Below are positions 60,557-64,000 of a stretch of 64,000 nt of DNA, in pieces. Both the position numbers and the translations under genes were made by a program. This DNA comes from Pseudoflavonifractor phocaeensis (GTDB taxonomy: Bacteria > Bacillota > Clostridia > Oscillospirales > Oscillospiraceae). Every line of letters starts with the position of its first letter. Position 1 is the stretch's first letter. The notes beneath the pieces were generated by a model that was not told the DNA's origin, searched no databases, and saw nothing but the letters and a program-made list of their open reading frames with translations. Where the stretch lies: the NCBI RefSeq assembly GCF_021531815.1, contig NZ_JADYUM010000003.1, positions 140,062 through 204,061 of the forward strand, given 5' to 3'.

Positions 60557-62290
60557 TTACTTGGCAGCCTGCTTCTTGCCGAAGATGGTCTGAACGCCCT
60601 CGATGGCCAGCACGATAGCCAGCACGAACAGGACAACGGCCAGGACCAGCTGAATCACAGGAGCGGTGGTAGCGCCGCCGGCGGTGATGACCTTGACCTT
60701 GGCCATGGCGGTCTGGAGCAGGGAGCACAGAGTCACGACCAGCATGAAGAACATGGGGAAGTAGAACATCTTGTTGTTGCGGCCAATATTGCCCAGCCAG
60801 GCACAGACAGCCAGCAGAGCCAGAGCGGCCAGCAGCTGGTTGGCAGCGCCGAACAGGGGCCAAATGGTGGAGTAGCCGCCCAGGCCCAGGCCAACGCCCA
60901 GCACCACGGTGATGGCGGTAGCCACGAAGGGGTTGCACAGGGTCTTCTTGAAGCCGGTGGCATCCTTATAGGTCTCGCCGGGCTTCAGCCAGAACTCCTG
61001 GAACATGTAACGGGCCAGACGGGTAGCGGTGTCCAGAGAGGTCAGGCAGAAAGCGGAAACAGCCAGGATCAGCAGAGCGCTGACGGTGGACTGGGTGCCC
61101 TGCAGGCCGGGGATGGTGGCGACCATCTTGGACAGGCCGGTGGCAAACACGGTGGTCGGGGTGCGGATGGCGCCCTCAGCGACAGGCTTGGCGTAGTCAG
61201 CCCAGATGTAGCCGACAGCGCACAGGGAGATCAGAGCCAGAGCGCACTCGATGAGCATGCCGCCGTAAGCGATGGGCTTGGCGTCGCGCTCATGGTCCAG
61301 CTGCTTGGCGGTGGTACCGGAGCCCACCAGGGAGTGGAAGCCGGAAATGGCGCCGCAGGCGATGGTGACGAACAGGGCGGGGAACACGGAGCCCAGAGAG
61401 CTGATCTGATCAGTCCAGCCGGTGAAGGCGGGGATCTCCATGTGGGTGTTCTGACCCATGATGCCGGCGCCCACAACGCCAACAAAGGCGATGACCATCA
61501 TGCCGTACAGCAGGAAGGAGGACAGGTAGTCACGGGGCTGGAGCAGGATCCACACGGGAGCCACGGAGGCGATCAGGATGTAGATGCCGATGATGATCAT
61601 CCAGGTGGTGCCGCTCAGGTAGATGGGGTGGAAGTTCAGACCGATGACCAGGCAGGCCACGATGCCGATCACGCCCACGATGGTGGCCACGGACAGGGAA
61701 GCGCCCTTCCGGTAGACAAAGAAGCCGAAGATGATCGCCATCACGATGAACAGGATGGAGATCATGGCCACAGAGGCGTTGGCGGAAGAAGCGGCCACGT
61801 CCAGCACGCCCTCCACATAGGTGGCCTTAAAGGTGTTGGCCACGATGGAGGCAAAGGCGGCGACCACCAGGATCAGGGTCAGGTAAGAGAAGATGATAAA
61901 CAGCTTCTTGGCGCGCTCGCCGATGTTGGCGGCGATGACTTCGCCGATGGACTGGCCCTTGTGGCGGATGGAGGCAAACAGGGCGCCATAGTCATGGACG
62001 GCACCGAAGAAGATACCGCCGATCAGGACCCACAGCACGACGGGGACCCAGCCGAAAACAGCGGCCTGAATAGGACCGTTGATGGGGCCGGCGCCGGCGA
62101 TGGAAGAAAAGTGGTGGCCCATCAGCACGGGAGCCTTGGCAGGAACATAGTCCATACCGTCTTCCATCTCATGGGCAGGGGTGACCTTGGAATCGTCAAC
62201 GCCCCACTGCTTGGCGAGCCAGCTACCGTAGAACACGTAGCCCGCAATCAGAATGGCGCAGCCGATCAGAAGAACCAATACTGCATTCAT
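60557..62290 (-). CDS. cstA: Carbon starvation protein CstA, pyruvate/peptide transporter family
   Basis: The 577-residue membrane protein has about 16 helices and the CstA core GHHFSSIAGAGPINGPIQAA, GAVHDYGALFASIRHKG, ISGFHSLVGSGTTAKQL and GYSTIWPLFGAANQLLAALALL. Relatives import pyruvate or peptides during carbon limitation. Its ATG overlaps the stop of the upstream gene (ATGA), and both follow an attenuator-like leader. Confidence 0.96.
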   Translation of the reverse strand: MNAVLVLLIGCAILIAGYVFYGSWLAKQWGVDDSKVTPAHEMEDGMDYVPAKAPVLMGHHFSSIAGAGPINGPIQAAVFGWVPVVLWVLIGGIFFGAVHDYGALFASIRHKGQSIGEVIAANIGERAKKLFIIFSYLTLILVVAAFASIVANTFKATYVEGVLDVAASSANASVAMISILFIVMAIIFGFFVYRKGASLSVATIVGVIGIVACLVIGLNFHPIYLSGTTWMIIIGIYILIASVAPVWILLQPRDYLSSFLLYGMMVIAFVGVVGAGIMGQNTHMEIPAFTGWTDQISSLGSVFPALFVTIACGAISGFHSLVGSGTTAKQLDHERDAKPIAYGGMLIECALALISLCAVGYIWADYAKPVAEGAIRTPTTVFATGLSKMVATIPGLQGTQSTVSALLILAVSAFCLTSLDTATRLARYMFQEFWLKPGETYKDATGFKKTLCNPFVATAITVVLGVGLGLGGYSTIWPLFGAANQLLAALALLAVCAWLGNIGRNNKMFYFPMFFMLVVTLCSLLQTAMAKVKVITAGGATTAPVIQLVLAVVLFVLAIVLAIEGVQTIFGKKQAAK

Positions 62291-62826
62291 TGATTTTTCT
62301 CCTCTCCTAAATGTTTTGAGATGATGCGTTCCACCATCCGCTTCAGATCTTTCTCCATTGTTTTCCCGCTGCGGTTGGTGGTAATTTCCGCCGTGGATAC
62401 GTCCACGGCCGCTATTCTAAACTCCATCCATCCATGGAGCGATAGCTTAAATTCCCGGCGCTTTTTCAGCTTTTTCAGCTGGGCCAGGGCCTGGGGGTCG
62501 GCACTGTCATAGAGCACCACCGCCGTCAGGTAGGTGTACATGTGCTGGGAATGGGGCTGTACCCGGGGCTCGCCGTCCTCCAGCACCCGCCGGAAGACCT
62601 CGTCCACATCCGGCTGCTCCAGCCGGTCCAGCGACCACAAATAGAGGTATTCGTGGCTCTCCGCTGCCCACAGTTCCGCTTTCTTCACCAGTACATACTG
62701 GCTGTCCCGCATGTGGCAGGCACAAAGGGCCTTCAGCCCCGTTCCATCCTCCACGGGCGTGATATCGTAGTAGGCGGCATAGGCGTTCATAAGACGCTCC
62801 GCCACGGTCTGTCGCAGCTGAGACAA
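62287..62826 (-). CDS. Conserved-looking protein coupled to cstA, unknown function
   Basis: The 179-residue soluble protein has no signal or membrane segments. It includes LKALCACHMRDSQYVLVKKAELW and ends in a charged helix. The start appears to be TTG 62826 after GAGGA; an internal ATG at codon 13 is possible. Its 4-bp overlap with cstA implies production in step with the transporter, so a regulatory or accessory role is a reasonable guess. I do not recognise the family. Confidence 0.75.
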   Translation of the reverse strand: MSQLRQTVAERLMNAYAAYYDITPVEDGTGLKALCACHMRDSQYVLVKKAELWAAESHEYLYLWSLDRLEQPDVDEVFRRVLEDGEPRVQPHSQHMYTYLTAVVLYDSADPQALAQLKKLKKRREFKLSLHGWMEFRIAAVDVSTAEITTNRSGKTMEKDLKRMVERIISKHLGEEKNQ

Positions 62827-62839
62827 GGTCTGATCCTCG

Positions 62840-62964
62840 CTTTCTTCCCGCCGTCAAACATACAAAACAAAAGCAGCCGGCGGTAATGGCTGCTTCTCAG
62901 AAGGTCCACCCGGCGGTCGCGCCTTTGCTGCCGGTGGGCTGAAATATGAACAAACTATGAAGGC
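62840..62964 (-). ncRNA. Structured leader of the cstA operon, possible riboswitch/attenuator
   Basis: From the predicted start near 62964 the RNA holds a stem CCACC-GGC / GCC-G-GGTGG with a 14-nt purine-rich loop, a small CTTCT/AGAAG hairpin, and then the terminator-like stem 62872-62894. It does not match a riboswitch class I can name. Confidence 0.5.
62862..62894 (-). terminator. Attenuator-like terminator before the cstA operon
   Basis: AGCAGCC and GGCTGCT arms (62872-62878, 62888-62894) followed on the minus strand by TTTTGTTTTG, located before the first start codon of the operon and after its promoter. Confidence 0.6.
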
Positions 62965-62970
62965 AGTAAT

Positions 62971-62999
62971 ATAATAGCAGATTAGAGGGCAATTTGCAA
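62971..62999 (-). promoter_or_regulatory. Promoter of the cstA operon
   Basis: TTGCAA (62999-62994), a 17-nt spacer and TATTAT (62976-62971) on the minus strand. Between this and the next promoter at 63179 the DNA is pyrimidine-rich on the plus strand and holds nothing I can support. Confidence 0.65.
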
Positions 63000-63178
63000 G
63001 AATTTTCTTATGGTTATATGACAAAATGCTCCTCTTGCATGTGAAAGTTTTTATTCATTTCGCTGTATTTTCCCTCTTTTCCCCGGTATACATCCGTCCG
63101 CCGTCTCTCTTCTCTCCGCGCCGTTCTCCTCCCCCGTCTCTTTTTTCCAATCGGCCGCCCCTTTTCTCCCCGTTCTCG

Positions 63179-63207
63179 TTGACACACCCTGGGAAATCGG
63201 ATAGAAT
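63179..63207 (+). promoter_or_regulatory. Promoter of the second LTA synthase-like gene
   Basis: A consensus TTGACA (63179-63184), a 17-nt spacer and TAGAAT (63202-63207). Confidence 0.7.
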
Positions 63208-63252
63208 AGAGGGAACTTTTCCACCCCTCCCCCTTTCTTTTGGAGGTTTGTC

Positions 63253-64000
63253 ATGAAATCTCTCAAAAAATGGTTCTTCCGTTCCGGCCGCGGCACCTTT
63301 TCCCCGGACTGCTGGAAACGGTTGGTCCGCCCCTCCCTCTTTTTTTTACTGGCTGTCTATTATGATGAGCTCTTTTTAAAACTCTATTGTTTCGGAAGCA
63401 TCTCCCCCACCGGCGCCCTGTTCACCCTGCTTTTCACCCTGCCCATGGCCCTGCTGCTGGGCCTTCTGTGCGGCGGGGTATCCTCCCGGCGCGGGTGGAT
63501 CCTTCTCCCCCTCTGTACCGGGGTGGTCTCCCTTTGGCTGGGGGCCCAGGCCATCTATTACCGCCTGTTCAAAACCTTCCTCACCCTCTTTTCCCTGACG
63601 AAAATGGCCATGGTGGCCGGGGCCTTCGGCAATATGGCCGCTTCGGAGGTCCTGCTCAACTGGTTCCCGGTCTTGATGATGGCGGTCCCGGTCGTCCTGA
63701 GCCTGGTGTTCCTGAAAAAGCTGATCCCCGGCGGTCCCCGGCCCAAAGGGCTTCGGCTGCGGTGGGCGGCGCTGGCCGCTGCCCTCCAACTGCTCGTCAT
63801 GGGCATTGTTCTGTGCTGCGGCGGCGGAGTGATGTCCCTGCGGTATATCTATGTCCGCGCCGCCACGCCGGAGCTGGAAACTCAATATTTCGGCATGCTC
63901 ACCCAGACCCAGCTGGAGATCCGGCGGGTATTGTTCGGCATCAAGCCCGACGACCCCACCCAGCACCACCGGACGAAATGGACCCGCCGGATCTCCAGCT
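63253..64000 (+). CDS. LTA synthase family protein, N-terminal part, cut by window end
   Basis: 249 codons are visible, starting MKSLKKWFFRSGRG. GGAGG at 63242-63246 precedes the ATG. Five hydrophobic segments are followed by a soluble stretch containing PELETQYFGMLTQTQLEI, the arrangement of LtaS-type phosphoglycerol transferases before their extracellular sulfatase domain, which lies outside the window. It shares architecture with the gene at 1-2018, so the genome has at least two paralogues. Catalytic residues cannot be checked here. Confidence 0.75.
   Translation, partial: MKSLKKWFFRSGRGTFSPDCWKRLVRPSLFFLLAVYYDELFLKLYCFGSISPTGALFTLLFTLPMALLLGLLCGGVSSRRGWILLPLCTGVVSLWLGAQAIYYRLFKTFLTLFSLTKMAMVAGAFGNMAASEVLLNWFPVLMMAVPVVLSLVFLKKLIPGGPRPKGLRLRWAALAAALQLLVMGIVLCCGGGVMSLRYIYVRAATPELETQYFGMLTQTQLEIRRVLFGIKPDDPTQHHRTKWTRRISS

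Noticed and set aside
1..64000. CRISPR arrays, tRNA/rRNA genes, prophage or transposase genes
   Set aside because: I looked for direct-repeat arrays, cloverleaf-like segments and recombinase motifs in the intergenic stretches and found none that could be supported.

Overview
The window is a dense, GC-rich (roughly 60%) chromosomal segment of a low-biosynthesis, obligately fermentative-looking Firmicute. Several markers point to Clostridia, most likely the family Oscillospiraceae (Flavonifractor/Lawsonibacter/Intestinimonas-like): a Gram-positive PolC, the FabK-type enoyl reductase, LTA-synthase-like genes, an energy-coupling-factor RibU under an FMN riboswitch, a YjdF protein, IscS-IscU coupling and TIGR01906 membrane proteins. 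The genus is my inference from gene content and style; no marker gene such as 16S rRNA is present. No tRNA, rRNA, CRISPR, prophage or intact transposase was seen.

Layout. 1-2407: the 3' part of an LTA synthase-like gene and a small conserved-looking ORF. 2508-3020: ferritin. 3164-14488 (minus): the translation/lipid/isoprenoid run pyrH-frr-uppS-cdsA-(small membrane ORF)-dxr-rseP-[repeat A]-ispG-polC. 14696-16751: repeat B, an FMN riboswitch driving ribU, and convergent to it yjdF behind its own leader RNA. 16899-20211 (plus): an alkaline phosphatase lipoprotein, repeat C, and a YibE/F membrane protein. 20262-28503 (minus): M18 aminopeptidase, coaE, tsaC, an amber-interrupted acetyltransferase, a HAD phosphatase, a small unknown, prfA, a YdcF protein and an ABC-F ATPase. 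28574-29590 (plus): mtnA. 29665-41627 (minus): murF-ddl, upp-tsaB, holA-comEC, rarA, a YczE-like protein with nth, and a sodium symporter.

41947-52119 (minus) is a complete type II fatty-acid synthesis locus, acpP-accB-accC-accD-accA-fabH-[repeat D]-fabK-fabD-fabG-fabF-fabZ, followed by a MarR-type regulator with its own promoter. 52553-55744 (minus) holds iscS-iscU and metY; metY is preceded by a 25-codon cysteine-containing leader ORF with a strong promoter and ribosome binding site. 55853-58964 (plus) is a three-gene GtrII/GtrB/GtrA-type glucosylation operon. 58998-62976 (minus) carries two membrane proteins, then cstA with a coupled unknown gene behind an attenuator-like leader. A second LTA-synthase-like gene starts at 63253 and runs off the end.

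The most unusual signal is a family of four dispersed non-coding elements of about 390-510 bp (A 8400-8882, B 14696-15178, C 18530-19037 inverted, D 46853-47245). They share AT-rich inverted ends and a series of hairpins. The diverged copy D keeps two of the stems by compensatory base changes and keeps a UNCG-type loop. In every copy the same end faces the start codon of the next gene (ispG, pyrH, the YibE/F gene, fabK), and in two copies the opposite end supplies the stop codon of the preceding gene (rseP, fabH). Whether this is a non-autonomous mobile element, a cis-acting leader RNA, or both cannot be settled from one window.
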